64,000 nt of DNA from assembly GCF_037892195.1 (NCBI RefSeq), contig NZ_JATACI010000002.1:2604001-2668000 (forward strand), written 5' to 3'. Shown one piece after another: positions 17,374-27,177 of the stretch. The notes beneath the pieces were generated by a model. That model was not told the origin of the DNA and ran no database searches. It was given only the letters and a program-made list of their open reading frames with translations. The first letter of the stretch is position 1. Every line of letters begins with the position of its first letter. A program made the position numbers and the translations under genes. The stretch comes from Yoonia sp. GPGPB17. Lineage in GTDB: Bacteria; Pseudomonadota; Alphaproteobacteria; Rhodobacterales; Rhodobacteraceae.

Positions 17374-18399
17374 TCAGACCCAACGCCCTTTGGTCATCAA
17401 CCTAAGTTCAACCAATTGCGCGGGCCCATGATAGGGACAAGACCCATCGTACCAAAGGTCAGGGCCTTCAGTCAGCTTGCGATGGTAATCCTGATACAGC
17501 GCCGTGTTCTGGAAATGCTGCTTGCGTGTCAATTCTTCGGCAGATTTCGCGGCCACGATGGGCAGGAACTTGGTGTGCAGCAATGCACCGCTGACCTTAC
17601 TATTGCCTTCGAGGTCAAACACATCGTGCAAACGGGTTGGCAAGATTTGATGAGTCGAGCTGACATAGGCATAGCGCCACGACCACCGCACCAAAGGCGT
17701 CTTGTTGAGCGTTGGCGCACGGGCGGGCTCATCTGCGAAAAAGACTCGTTCACGCACGCCACCCTGTATCCACAGATTTTGATAATAGTGGTGCAGTTGA
17801 CTGCGGTAGTTGCCCGCATCAAACCAACACAGCGCCCGGGTTGGATCATCGCCGGGCGTATACGTGACCAACCCCAACGGTCCCTTGGGATAAAGATCAA
17901 GCATAAGCGTGCCAAACGACGCCTCGCCCTGACCATCCAGCCACGTTGTTAGCGCGCGCAAATCGCGGTTTTCGCAATCGGGATAGGTCAGCAACTCGTC
18001 CGCATCGACGGTCAGACACCAATGCTGGTTCCCATATTGCCATTGTAACCACCCAAGCCAATCCATCCCAAACCGTGACAACCGATAGCTGTGCGCTGTC
18101 GTCCACAACGAAACGTCAGGCTGCTTTGCCAGAAACGCAGCCGTGCCGTCATCGCTGCCGTTATCAACAAACAGAAAATGGTTAATTCCAAGTTTGCGGT
18201 AGTAGGCCAAAAAATGCGGGAGCCGGACCATTTCATTTCTTACCGTCGAAAACGCGAGGATTGCATCGGCAGAAATCTGCTGCGTCCGATCAACCGAAAC
18301 GGTCAACTCTTTGCGCTTGCGCCATATCCGAAACAGAAACCGCCTGCGTTTCCAACGCAGGCGGTAAGCATGCCAAAGGCTGGTCCGAGGTGGTGACAT
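17374..18399 (-). CDS. glycosyltransferase family 2-like protein, tandem copy A
   Basis: 341 residues with the same architecture as copy B: FSTVRNEMVRLPHFLAYYRKLGINHF, FVDNGSDDGTAAFL, LTVDADELLTYP (metal-binding Asp cluster) and LWIQGGVRERVFFADEP. Both copies end in LxLMTKGxW, so this is a tandem duplication. It starts 6 bases after the corrected galU stop, which places it in the galU operon. A third related gene stands alone at 39641-40582. Confidence 0.82.
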   Translation of the reverse strand: MSPPRTSLWHAYRLRWKRRRFLFRIWRKRKELTVSVDRTQQISADAILAFSTVRNEMVRLPHFLAYYRKLGINHFLFVDNGSDDGTAAFLAKQPDVSLWTTAHSYRLSRFGMDWLGWLQWQYGNQHWCLTVDADELLTYPDCENRDLRALTTWLDGQGEASFGTLMLDLYPKGPLGLVTYTPGDDPTRALCWFDAGNYRSQLHHYYQNLWIQGGVRERVFFADEPARAPTLNKTPLVRWSWRYAYVSSTHQILPTRLHDVFDLEGNSKVSGALLHTKFLPIVAAKSAEELTRKQHFQNTALYQDYHRKLTEGPDLWYDGSCPYHGPAQLVELRLMTKGRWV

Positions 18400-18405
18400 G
18401 GGCGC

Positions 18406-19301
18406 CTACTGCGCGGCCTGCTTGGCCACTTGCAACTGCGTCAGAAACGCATCGAGTTCATCGCGCAGGTCGTCGCGGGCCAATGCGAAAGCTACCGTGG
18501 CCTGCAAAAACCCGCCTTGGAACCGCAGTCATAACGTTGACCCTCAAACCGGTAGCCGAACACGTCACGACCGGATCGAATTTCCTCGGCAATCGCATCA
18601 GTCAGTTGGATCTCACCACCTGCGCCACGTCCAACATGATCAAAATTCGCAAGCACCTGTGGCGTCAGAATATAACGCCCGATCACTGCAAGATTCGACG
18701 GCGCTGTACCTGCTGGTGGTTTCTCGACCATTCCGCGCGCAGTCACGATACGCGGGCTTTGGTCTTCTACGTCCAACACACCATAAGCCGACGTTTGTTC
18801 GGGCGGCACTTCCATCGTGGCGACCATCGCGCCGCCGGTTTCCTGATACGCCTCGACCATCTGCTGCAAGCATGGTTTGTCGCCTGCAATCACGTCATCA
18901 GGCAGGATAACAGCAAAAGGTTCATCCCCAATCAGTTTGCGGGCGCACGACACAGCATGCCCAAGGCCCAGCGCCTTATGCTGCCGCAGATAAGCAATTG
19001 TGCCGCTGTCCATGTTGGTGTTGCGCAGAACCTTCAGCAGTTCCATCTTGCTTAAGGCCGCTGCAAGTGAAGCTTCCAGATCGGGGGCCAGATCAAAGTA
19101 ATCCTCTAACGCGGATTTGCCCCTTGAGGTGACAAAGATAAAATCCTCGATCCCAGCCGCGCGGGCTTCGTCAATTGCATATTGGATCAGCGGGCGATCC
19201 ACCAAGGTCATGATCTCTTTTGGCACAGATTTCGTTGCAGGCAGGAACCGCGTACCCAAGCCTGCGACAGGGAATATAGCTTTTGATACTTTTCTGTTCA
19301 T
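18406..19301 (-). CDS. galU: UTP-glucose-1-phosphate uridylyltransferase (frame broken near its end)
   Basis: Makes UDP-glucose, the donor for surface glycans. Start at ATG 19301 with GAGGA 8 bases upstream. Motifs: FPVAGLGTRFLPATKSVPKEIM, GHAVSCARKLIGDEPFAVILPDDV, GGEIQLTDAIAEE and RYDCGSKAGF. After GSKAGF the frame is lost at a run of five T (coding strand; 18506-18510). A sixth T gives LQATVAFALARDDLRDEL and a stop at 18406, for 298 residues. A second oddity is at 19050-19058: SLAAALSKMELL where the family has AAGK, consistent with GCCGGC becoming GCCTTAAGC in frame. Both are probably consensus errors. Confidence 0.9.
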
Positions 19302-19351
19302 CCAACCAATCCTCAAAACGTGTGATGCTGAAGCAATAGCCCACCCGCAAT

Positions 19352-19357
19352 ATTATA
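19352..19357 (-). promoter_or_regulatory. possible -10 box of the galU-glycan operon
   Basis: On the minus strand TATAAT, an exact consensus -10, lies 50 bases before the galU ATG in the 108-base gap after kdsB. The sequence 17 bases upstream (CTCAAA) is a poor -35, so the promoter may need an activator or the match may be chance. It suggests galU and the genes after it form a transcription unit separate from cysQ-kdsB. Confidence 0.4.
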
Positions 19358-19409
19358 AAGGTAATGCGGCAGAATTTGAGCCTTCTTACGTCAGAAGTTG
19401 CACAACTGC

Positions 19410-20213
19410 CTATTCTTGACCCATCTCTGCAAGCATTGCCTCTATCCGCGGCACATCCTCGGGGTTGTTCAACTCCCAGAACTGGCGGCCCTTGGCGGCC
19501 ACTTCTACACATAGCATCGGCACGCCACGTTCAAGGAAACGCAACTGTTCCAGCCCTTCAAGCTGTTCCAGTGGCCCTGCATCCCATTGCGCATATGCCG
19601 CCAGCGCCTTGGGCCGATAGGCATAGACCCCAACATGATGAAAAACAGGGGTTTCATCGTGATCAGCAAAAACTTGACCCGTATAAGGGATAACCTCTTT
19701 CGAGAAGTATAACGCATTGCGATCAGCCCCAAAAACAGCTGTCGTTCCACCGACACGCCCCTCACGCCGGTCTTGCAGCAACCCATTTAACGCCCGCCCT
19801 TCGGTGCGCAAAACTGGTGTGGCAACATCCGCGTTTGGATTGTCACGTAGCCCGTGCACAAGATCTTCAATAAACCACGCCGGTGTCAGTGGTGCGTCAC
19901 CTTGCAGGTTCACGATGATGTCGTAATCCTCGCCCAAGTTATCCAATGTTTCGGCACAACGTTCCGTGCCATTCTGGCAGGCGGTTGATGTCATCACGAC
20001 CTGCGCTCCAAAAGATTCGGACGCCTGGGCAATACGTGTATCATCCGTGGCAACCACCACTTTGTCGACGCCTTTGACGGCGCAAGCCGCATCCCACGAC
20101 CGCCGGATCAGGCTTTTGGCATCGCCGCTGGCACCACGCAATGTGACCAACGGCTTACCGGGGTAACGGGAAGAGGCGTATCGCGCAGGGATAACGATCA
20201 GCACCGACATCAA
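19410..20213 (-). CDS. kdsB: CMP-Kdo synthetase (3-deoxy-manno-octulosonate cytidylyltransferase)
   Basis: 267 residues. It activates Kdo as CMP-Kdo for LPS core or Kdo-containing capsule. Family motifs: VIPARYASSRYPGKPL at the N-terminus, VVVATDDTRI, TSTACQNGTERCAE, YDIIVNLQGDAPL, FHHVGVYAYR and LEQLRFLERG. It overlaps the cysQ stop by 4 bases, so the two are co-translated. The plain E. coli enzyme and the capsule version (KpsU) cannot be told apart by sequence alone. Confidence 0.94.
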   Translation of the reverse strand: MMSVLIVIPARYASSRYPGKPLVTLRGASGDAKSLIRRSWDAACAVKGVDKVVVATDDTRIAQASESFGAQVVMTSTACQNGTERCAETLDNLGEDYDIIVNLQGDAPLTPAWFIEDLVHGLRDNPNADVATPVLRTEGRALNGLLQDRREGRVGGTTAVFGADRNALYFSKEVIPYTGQVFADHDETPVFHHVGVYAYRPKALAAYAQWDAGPLEQLEGLEQLRFLERGVPMLCVEVAAKGRQFWELNNPEDVPRIEAMLAEMGQE

Positions 20214-21010
20214 GGTTTCTCTAACTGCACGCCGGGGGCGTAGGCGATAAAGAACGGGTTCTCGAACCCCGGTTTGCCATAGGTCAGTGGCGTATGATCA
20301 TCAAACCGCACAACTTCACCGCCAGCACCTTTCAAAACGGCGTGACCGGCCGCAGTATCCCACTCCATCGTACGGCCAAGGCGCGGATAGATGTCGGCTT
20401 CACCTGTTGCGACAAGGCAGAACTTCAGCGATGAACCCGCACTTTTCATGTCAGCAGCAGCGTATTTGTTGATATAGTCGTCCGTCGCCTGATCGCGGTG
20501 CGATTTCGACGCAACAACCAAGAGCGCGTTGCCGTCAGGCGTCGAGACTTTAATCGGATGTGTCGAACCGGGTGCATCTTTGGAAAACGGGCCTTCCTCT
20601 TCCACGGCAACACCACTGGCATCGGTGTAAAACAGCCGCTCTTTGGCGGGGGCATAGACAACACCCCGGATCGGTGCGCCGTCGCGTACATAGGCGATGT
20701 TCACAGTGAAATCACCACGGCGCTTGATGAATTCCTTTGTGCCATCCAACGGGTCGACAATCAGAAACGTGCTGACAGATTGGGTATGAGACGCGGCCTG
20801 TTCTTCGGTCACCAGCGGCGTGTCAGGGAATGCAGCACGCAAACCGGCGCTGATAATCGCGTCAGCGGCTTCATCGGCAATGGTCACTGGGCTTTCGTCG
20901 CTTTTTGAGCGGACCTTAAAATCATCCGATCCGTAGATCTCCATGATTTCGTCGCCAGCCCGCAAGGCCAGCTCGCGCATCACATTGGTTAACTTCGCGA
21001 AATCCATCAT
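20210..21010 (-). CDS. cysQ: 3'(2'),5'-bisphosphate nucleotidase
   Basis: 266 residues of the inositol-monophosphatase superfamily. It hydrolyses PAP, the by-product of every PAPS-dependent sulfation, to AMP. Metal and catalytic motifs: SDESPVTIADEAADAII, LVTEEQAA, LIVDPLDGTKEFIKR (about 85-100) and the C-terminal RTMEWDTAAGHAVLKGAGG. Its place upstream of kdsB and of the sulfotransferase in the same orientation suggests it clears PAP made during glycan sulfation. Confidence 0.93.
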   Translation of the reverse strand: MMDFAKLTNVMRELALRAGDEIMEIYGSDDFKVRSKSDESPVTIADEAADAIISAGLRAAFPDTPLVTEEQAASHTQSVSTFLIVDPLDGTKEFIKRRGDFTVNIAYVRDGAPIRGVVYAPAKERLFYTDASGVAVEEEGPFSKDAPGSTHPIKVSTPDGNALLVVASKSHRDQATDDYINKYAAADMKSAGSSLKFCLVATGEADIYPRLGRTMEWDTAAGHAVLKGAGGEVVRFDDHTPLTYGKPGFENPFFIAYAPGVQLEKP

Positions 21011-21127
21011 ATATTGCCTGTCATCAAAAAGCCCTGATCAGGCTGTTTATGGTGTTTCGTCAAGCGATCAGCAAGGATATCGTGCGACAAACCGGCAAAC
21101 TGTAAGGATGGGCTGACCAGACCCGCG

Positions 21128-21949
21128 ATGTTCCAGACACCGATCCATAGAACACACCGCAGCAGCCTGCTTGGCATGCTTGAGGTGATGTACCATACGA
21201 TCGTCCGGCAGGCCCGCAGTGGTCACCGGAATGCGGTGATCGCCATTCTTTTGAACATGGTGCAGGGCCTTACCATGATTGTGGCCTTCCTGCTCTTCTA
21301 TCAGATCCTTGGGCTTAGAAGTTCGCCTATTCGCGGCGATATGTTGCTTTTCATCATGACCGGGATTTTTGTTTATCTTACCCATATCAAGTCGGTATCT
21401 GCGGTAATGGGCGCAGCAGGCCCGACATCGTCCATGATGTTGCATCGACCTATGAATACAATCATCGCTATTGTGGCCGCAGCGGTGTCATCGTTCTATC
21501 AGCAATTCACCATGCTGATCATCATATTGGTATTCTATCATATCCTCTTCACGCCGATCACGATTCATGATCCTATCGCAGCACTTGGTTTCCTGATCTT
21601 GGCGTGGTTTTCGGGGTGTGCAGTCGGCATGATCTTTCTTGCGCTCAAGCCTTGGTTCCCGCGCTTCACCGGTATCGCCAAAACGATCTACATTCGGGTG
21701 AATATGATTGCGTCGGGCAAGCTCTTTGTTGTCAATACACTGCCAGCATCGATGATGGCGATGTTTGACTGGAACCCGCTGTTTCACATTATCGATCAAA
21801 TGCGCGGGGCTGTATTTTTACACTACAACCCCCAATTCACCAGTGTGGAGTATCCGATCTATCTCTCGCTTGGGTTGGTTATGATTGGTCTGATGGGCGA
21901 GTTTTTTGGCCGACAGCATGTTTCGCTCAGCTGGTTTGCCGGACGATAG
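21128..21949 (+). CDS. ABC-2 type polysaccharide export permease (KpsM-like)
   Basis: 273 residues with about six membrane helices. The N-terminus SLLGMLEVMYHTIVRQ and MILHRPMN-like SSMMLHRPMNTIIAI region match the KpsM/RkpT family that pairs with a KpsT ATPase to export capsule or similar glycans. No ATPase, KpsE or KpsD gene is adjacent, so its partners are elsewhere. It is divergent from cysQ across 117 bases. Together with the Kdo and glycosyltransferase genes it supports a surface-glycan locus. Confidence 0.75.
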   Translation: MFQTPIHRTHRSSLLGMLEVMYHTIVRQARSGHRNAVIAILLNMVQGLTMIVAFLLFYQILGLRSSPIRGDMLLFIMTGIFVYLTHIKSVSAVMGAAGPTSSMMLHRPMNTIIAIVAAAVSSFYQQFTMLIIILVFYHILFTPITIHDPIAALGFLILAWFSGCAVGMIFLALKPWFPRFTGIAKTIYIRVNMIASGKLFVVNTLPASMMAMFDWNPLFHIIDQMRGAVFLHYNPQFTSVEYPIYLSLGLVMIGLMGEFFGRQHVSLSWFAGR

Positions 21950-22013
21950 ATGGTTTGGCATTCGCCCGATTAAGAAAAACCGTTATTTTAAGCATTTCGC
22001 CGCAACGCAAACG

Positions 22014-22045
22014 CTTGCAGCCCCAATAACCCATCCCTATATACG
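22014..22045 (+). promoter_or_regulatory. RpoH (sigma-32) type heat-shock promoter of dnaK
   Basis: CTTGCA at 22014-22019 and CCTATATACG at 22036-22045, with a 16-base spacer, match the alphaproteobacterial RpoH pattern (CTTGAC, then CYTATNTNNG). All fixed positions of the -10 element agree. It lies 110 bases before the dnaK ATG. Heat induction is inferred from the match. Confidence 0.75.
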
Positions 22046-22155
22046 CCAAGATCGAAGTTTGTGGGCTAAAGCCCTGAACTGACTCTTGTAACTGGCGCGG
22101 GTGCCGAAAGCGGGTTCGCGCTGCTCAAACCGCCTCAAGTAAAGGGATTTGAAAA

Positions 22156-24060
22156 ATGGCCAAAGTGATTGGTATCGACCTAGGAACCACGAACTCCTGT
22201 ATCGCCATTATGGACGGTGCAAAGCCACGTGTCGTTGAAAACGCCGAAGGTGCGCGCACGACGCCATCTATCGTTGCGTTCACAGATGATGAGCGCCTTG
22301 TGGGCCAGCCTGCGAAACGCCAGGCGGTCACCAACCCCGAAAACACAATCTTTGCGGTCAAGCGTCTGATCGGTCGTCGGTTCGACGACAAGGACCTTGC
22401 CAAAGAGAAAAAGAACATGCCGTTCGAGATCATCAACGGCGGCAACGGCGACGCATGGGTCGAAGCCAAGGGCGAGAAATACTCCCCCAGCCAGATCTCT
22501 GCCTTCATTCTTGGTAAGATGAAAGAAACCGCTGAGAGCTATCTTGGCGAAGATGTCACCCAAGCGGTTATCACCGTCCCAGCGTACTTTAACGACGCCC
22601 AGCGTCAGGCAACCAAAGACGCCGGTAAGATCGCGGGCCTTGAAGTGCTGCGGATCATCAACGAGCCGACAGCGGCTGCCTTGGCCTACGGCCTCGACAA
22701 GAAAGACAGCAAGACAATCGCTGTTTATGACCTTGGCGGCGGTACATTTGACGTCACCATTCTGGAAATCGACGACGGCCTGTTCGAAGTGAAATCCACC
22801 AACGGTGATACCTTCCTAGGTGGTGAAGACTTTGACATGCGCATCGTCAACTACCTTGCCGATGAGTTCAAGAAAGAGAACTCGGTCGACCTGACCAAGG
22901 ACAAGATGGCGTTGCAGCGTCTGAAAGAAGCTGCTGAGAAAGCAAAGATCGAGCTGTCTTCGTCTTCCAGCACCGAAATCAACCAGCCATTTATCTCAAT
23001 GGGGTCTGACGGTCAGCCGTTGCACATGGTGATGAAGCTGACACGTGCCAAACTGGAAAGCCTGGTCAACGACCTGATCAAGTCTTCGATGAAGCCTTGT
23101 AAGGAAGCCATCAAAGATGCGGGCCTGTCCACTTCTGACATTGATGAGGTTGTCCTCGTTGGTGGTATGACACGGATGCCAAAGGTGAAGGAAGAAGTTG
23201 CCAAATTCTTTGGCAAGGAAGCCCACCAGGGCGTGAACCCTGACGAAGTGGTTGCCATGGGTGCCGCCATTCAGGCTGGTGTTCTGCAAGGCGACGTCAA
23301 AGACGTGGTTCTGCTCGACGTGACACCATTGTCCTTGGGTATCGAAACGCTCGGTGGTGTGTTCACACGCCTGATTGATCGCAACACCACGATCCCGACG
23401 AAGAAGTCTCAGGTCTTCTCAACCGCCGAAGACAACCAGAACGCCGTGACATTGCGCGTGTTCCAGGGTGAGCGCGAAATGGCAGCCGACAACAAGATGT
23501 TGGGCCAGTTCAACCTTGAAGAGATCCCACCGGCACCACGTGGCCTACCACAGATCGAGGTCACCTTTGATATCGACGCCAACGGCATCGTTGAAGTGGG
23601 CGCCAAAGACAAAGGCACCAACAAAGAGCAGAAGATTACGATCCAAGCCTCTGGTGGTTTGTCTGATGACGACATTGAAGCAATGGTTAAGGACGCCGAA
23701 GCGAATGCTGAGGCCGATAAAGAGCGCCGTGAACTGGTGGATGCCAAAAACCAGGCAGAAAGCCTGATCCACTCGACCGAAAAGTCGATGGAAGAGCACG
23801 CGGATAAGGTTGATCCAACCACAATCGAAGCGATTGAGCTGGCGATTGCCGCGCTCAAGGACGATCTGGAAGCTGAAAGCGCTGACAAGATCAAATCTGG
23901 CATCCAGAACGTGACCGAAGCGGCCATGAAACTGGGTGAAGCGATCTATAAGGCGCAGCAAGAAGCAGAAGGCGAAGCAGAGCCTGATGCACCGGGTGCT
24001 GATGAAGAAATCCTTGATGCGGATTTCGAAGATCTGGACGACGACAAGCGTGACAACTAA
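22156..24060 (+). CDS. dnaK: Hsp70 chaperone DnaK
   Basis: 634 residues. The ATPase domain starts with [18 protein letters not shown] and has [36 protein letters not shown] and [13 protein letters not shown]; the substrate-binding domain has [14 protein letters not shown]. The tail ends in [13 protein letters not shown], typical of proteobacterial DnaK. AAAGGGA precedes the ATG. It folds and refolds proteins with DnaJ (next gene) and GrpE, and in alphaproteobacteria restrains RpoH. dnaJ follows after 75 bases. Confidence 0.98.
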   Translation: MAKVIGIDLGTTNSCIAIMDGAKPRVVENAEGARTTPSIVAFTDDERLVGQPAKRQAVTNPENTIFAVKRLIGRRFDDKDLAKEKKNMPFEIINGGNGDAWVEAKGEKYSPSQISAFILGKMKETAESYLGEDVTQAVITVPAYFNDAQRQATKDAGKIAGLEVLRIINEPTAAALAYGLDKKDSKTIAVYDLGGGTFDVTILEIDDGLFEVKSTNGDTFLGGEDFDMRIVNYLADEFKKENSVDLTKDKMALQRLKEAAEKAKIELSSSSSTEINQPFISMGSDGQPLHMVMKLTRAKLESLVNDLIKSSMKPCKEAIKDAGLSTSDIDEVVLVGGMTRMPKVKEEVAKFFGKEAHQGVNPDEVVAMGAAIQAGVLQGDVKDVVLLDVTPLSLGIETLGGVFTRLIDRNTTIPTKKSQVFSTAEDNQNAVTLRVFQGEREMAADNKMLGQFNLEEIPPAPRGLPQIEVTFDIDANGIVEVGAKDKGTNKEQKITIQASGGLSDDDIEAMVKDAEANAEADKERRELVDAKNQAESLIHSTEKSMEEHADKVDPTTIEAIELAIAALKDDLEAESADKIKSGIQNVTEAAMKLGEAIYKAQQEAEGEAEPDAPGADEEILDADFEDLDDDKRDN

Positions 24061-24135
24061 GGCCATGCGCCGTTGAAAAGTGGCTAAGCCCCGTAAACCG
24101 GGCCGGTCGTTTTCATTCCCAAGGGGGAAAAATTC

Positions 24136-25275
24136 ATGGCAAAACGTGACTATTACGATGTTCTTGGTGTCGCCAAAGGCGCAGATGCAGCCGCCATCAA
24201 AAAAGCCTATCGCCAAAAGGCGAAAGAGCTGCACCCAGACCGCAATTCAGACAATCCAGACGCTGAAGCGCAGTTCAAAGAGGCCAACGAAGCTTACGAA
24301 GTTCTGAAGGACGACAACAAGAAAGCCGCCTATGACCGCTATGGTCATGCTGCGTTCGAGAACGGCATGGGCGGTGGCGGGCCACGCGGCGGCCAGGGCG
24401 ACTTTGGCAGCGCGTTCTCTGACGTCTTCGACGACCTGTTCGGTGATTTCATGGGTGGCCGGGGCGGTGGTGGCCGTCGCAGCGCTGCGCAACGTGGCAA
24501 CGACCTGCGCTATAACCTGAGGATCAACCTCGAGGATGCCTTTGCCGGCATGCAGAAAACCATCACCGTACCAACGGCGGTCAGCTGTGGCGCCTGCAAC
24601 GGTACCGGTGCTGAGGGCGGTTCGGAACCGCAGACCTGCCCGACGTGCAACGGCATGGGAAAAGTACGCGCGCAACAGGGTTTCTTTACTGTCGAACGCA
24701 CATGTCCAACCTGTTCGGGCCTCGGCCAGATTATCAAGGACCCATGTAAAGTCTGTCATGGGCAAGGCCGGGTTGAGAAGGAAAAATCGCTGTCCGTCAA
24801 CATTCCAGCAGGTGTCGAAACCGGTACGCGCATTCGTCTTGCTGGCGAAGGTGAGGCGGGCATGCGCGGCGGGCCAACGGGCGACCTCTACATCTTTATC
24901 GAGGTGCAGGATCACGCTCTGTTTGAACGCGAAAACACAAACCTTTACTGCCGTGTACCCGTGTCCATTGCGACCGCCGCACTGGGTGGCGAGATCGAAG
25001 TGCCAACAATCGACGGCGGCCGCAGCCGGGTGAAAGTGCCCGAAGGGTCGCAATCGGGCCGCCAGATGCGTCTGCGTGGCAAAGGCATGCCTGCGCTGCG
25101 CGGTGGTAGCACCGGTGATATGTTTATCGAACTTGCCGTTGAGACACCGGTAAAGCTGACCGCTCGGCAGCGCGAGATCCTCAAAGAATTTGATCAGCTG
25201 AGTGAAGAGAACAACCCGCAAGGGTCCAGTTTCTTTGACAGCGTCAAAAGCTTTTGGGATTCAATGAAAGGCTAG
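24136..25275 (+). CDS. dnaJ: Hsp40 co-chaperone DnaJ
   Basis: 379 residues. The J domain (1-70) holds the HPD triad in [12 protein letters not shown] Gly-rich linker (about 75-120) follows. Four CxxCxGxG zinc modules are [24 protein letters not shown] and CKVCHGQG (about 150-215), then the C-terminal substrate-binding domain. AAGGGGGAA precedes the ATG. It stimulates DnaK ATPase and delivers clients. It contains the one intact GCCGGC I could find in the window (24544-24549). Confidence 0.98.
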   Translation: MAKRDYYDVLGVAKGADAAAIKKAYRQKAKELHPDRNSDNPDAEAQFKEANEAYEVLKDDNKKAAYDRYGHAAFENGMGGGGPRGGQGDFGSAFSDVFDDLFGDFMGGRGGGGRRSAAQRGNDLRYNLRINLEDAFAGMQKTITVPTAVSCGACNGTGAEGGSEPQTCPTCNGMGKVRAQQGFFTVERTCPTCSGLGQIIKDPCKVCHGQGRVEKEKSLSVNIPAGVETGTRIRLAGEGEAGMRGGPTGDLYIFIEVQDHALFERENTNLYCRVPVSIATAALGGEIEVPTIDGGRSRVKVPEGSQSGRQMRLRGKGMPALRGGSTGDMFIELAVETPVKLTARQREILKEFDQLSEENNPQGSSFFDSVKSFWDSMKG

Positions 25276-25316
25276 CGTTAACCGCGTAGTAACCATCGCT
25301 TTGGCAGAGTAGGGGT

Positions 25317-26084
25317 ATGACCCACTTTGCCGAAGCACCCTCTCTCTTTGCCGATCATGACGACGTGACGCAGGTTTTGCCTCTGCAAAAGGGCAAGGTT
25401 CCATCTTACATGCGCGATCATCGCAAAAGACTGCGTGAAAGATTCCTGTCTGGCGGGGCCGCGGCGATGCCGGATTATGAACTGCTCGAACTGGTTCTTT
25501 TTCGCGCTATCCCCCGGCAAGATGTCAAACCGCTTGCACGGGAACTGATCGACACATTCGGTGATTTCAACCGCGTACTCTCTGCGCCCTTGACACAGTT
25601 GTCTGCAATAAAGGGAGTAGGCGATGCCGTTCTACTGGAACTGAAAATTGTAGAGGCAGCAGCCCATCGCCTATCGCGTGCAAAGATCATGCAGCGGCAT
25701 GTTCTTTCAAGTTGGGACGCCTTGCTGGATTATTGCCACACGACCATGGCGCATCGCGAGACAGAACAGTTTCGCATTCTTTTCCTTGATACCAAGAATA
25801 CCGTGATCGCAGATGAAGAGCAGGCGAAAGGGACAGTGAACCACGTGCCAGTCTATCCACGCGAGGTGGTGAAACGTGCGCTGGAGCTAAACGCCAGTGC
25901 GCTGATCCTTGTCCACAATCACCCATCGGGTGACCCAACGCCTTCAGACGCCGACATTCAGATGACGCGGCAGATTGATGCAGCGGCCAAAACGCTGGGC
26001 ATTACGGTGCACGATCATCTGATCATTGGAAAATCAAATGAGACCAGCTTTCGCGCGCATGGTCTTTTTGATGCGGCTATCTAG
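25317..26084 (+). CDS. radC: RadC family protein (JAB/MPN domain)
   Basis: 255 residues. An N-terminal helix-hairpin-helix region (SAIKGVGDAVLLELK, about 95-110) is followed by the JAB metalloprotease-like domain with the metal motif LVHNHPSGDPTPSDAD at about residues 199-213 and a conserved upstream Glu. The historical DNA-repair role of RadC has been withdrawn and its function is uncertain. It overlaps the convergent membrane-anchored gene by 4 bases. Confidence 0.92.
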   Translation: MTHFAEAPSLFADHDDVTQVLPLQKGKVPSYMRDHRKRLRERFLSGGAAAMPDYELLELVLFRAIPRQDVKPLARELIDTFGDFNRVLSAPLTQLSAIKGVGDAVLLELKIVEAAAHRLSRAKIMQRHVLSSWDALLDYCHTTMAHRETEQFRILFLDTKNTVIADEEQAKGTVNHVPVYPREVVKRALELNASALILVHNHPSGDPTPSDADIQMTRQIDAAAKTLGITVHDHLIIGKSNETSFRAHGLFDAAI

Positions 26085-27079
26085 TTCGACACAATGGTCA
26101 GATCAGAAAACTTGTCCCGCAGGAACACCACCTCACCGACCTGAGCACAGGAAGGCATCTGGGCTGCAATCTCGCTCTTGATCAGGGTTTGCCCAGCGTT
26201 GGTCTGGATGGTCATCGCATCAATCTCTCGTCCGCAGTTTTGTTCCGTTACAGTAACGCCGACACGCAAGTCGACCCCACCATCGCGGTTCATCTGACCC
26301 TCGGGAAACGTGTAGATCTCGGCTTGATAGGGAATTTCGGCACTCGCGTCACCCACATAGACCACAAACCCATTCTTGCCTTCGCGGGTGTCCTGGGGTG
26401 AATGCAGTGACGCCGACCAGACATGACCGGGGTCACCAATCTGCGCACCGTTTTCCAGCGCATGCAGGCGCATGTTGTCAGATGTCATCCATTGCAGGAC
26501 GGCGCGATCATATTGGCGCAGCTCTGGTACAAAAATCTGGGTCGTGGCCTGTAGGATATTATCAAACGTCACTTTGAACTCTGCGTTTGTGACCAGCGCA
26601 GGGATACGTACAATTGCATTGCCCTGACTATCCGTGTTGGCTGCAACCTGCATACCACTGTGCGAAACGGCAAATACCTGTTCTTCGGCGCAAGGCGCAG
26701 ATAACGACAAGGCAACCATGGCGGCCGGTTCGCGCGCCGCGGATAGCATCGTATCACACCCCGGTGCAGGCGAGGCCATGATCATCCCAATTTCAGGGAC
26801 AGCCATTTCAGCATAAACAGCATCAACTGCGACGACGCGCTGCACATTGGCCGCATGATCAAGAGGAGTAGTTACAACATTTGGCACACCAAACACAGGT
26901 TGCCCCTGCGCATTGGTCGACAGCATCAAGGAACGCGGCGCCTTGTTATAGCTTTCTTCACTTTCACCATCACCAACGCGTGGCGTCGTTTCACCATATT
27001 GCACGAGGAACCCAAGGGTTACGGCAATCGTCAGCGTAGAGGCAACGGTTTTGACAGTACTAAAGCGAGACATCCCCAT
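26081..27079 (-). CDS. conserved membrane-anchored protein of unknown function beside secA
   Basis: 332 residues. One N-terminal membrane segment (about 10-26, TVASTLTIAVTLGFLVQY) is followed by a periplasmic part with no motif I recognise. Four Cys (in APGCDT, APCAEE, QNCGRE and PSCAQ) could form two disulfides. It has an Ala/Val-rich beta character and GKNGFVVYVGD. Position between radC and secA is kept in related genomes as I recall, where it is sometimes labelled translocase, but nothing in the sequence supports transport. Confidence 0.55.
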   Translation of the reverse strand: MGMSRFSTVKTVASTLTIAVTLGFLVQYGETTPRVGDGESEESYNKAPRSLMLSTNAQGQPVFGVPNVVTTPLDHAANVQRVVAVDAVYAEMAVPEIGMIMASPAPGCDTMLSAAREPAAMVALSLSAPCAEEQVFAVSHSGMQVAANTDSQGNAIVRIPALVTNAEFKVTFDNILQATTQIFVPELRQYDRAVLQWMTSDNMRLHALENGAQIGDPGHVWSASLHSPQDTREGKNGFVVYVGDASAEIPYQAEIYTFPEGQMNRDGGVDLRVGVTVTEQNCGREIDAMTIQTNAGQTLIKSEIAAQMPSCAQVGEVVFLRDKFSDLTIVSN

Positions 27080-27177
27080 CCCTCACAGCGGCAGAAAAGC
27101 TGTTATAGTGATGTCGTGTTAACGTGACATGAACAGGACTGGCAAAAGGTCTTAGCGTGGCCCAATTATGTCCGCAA

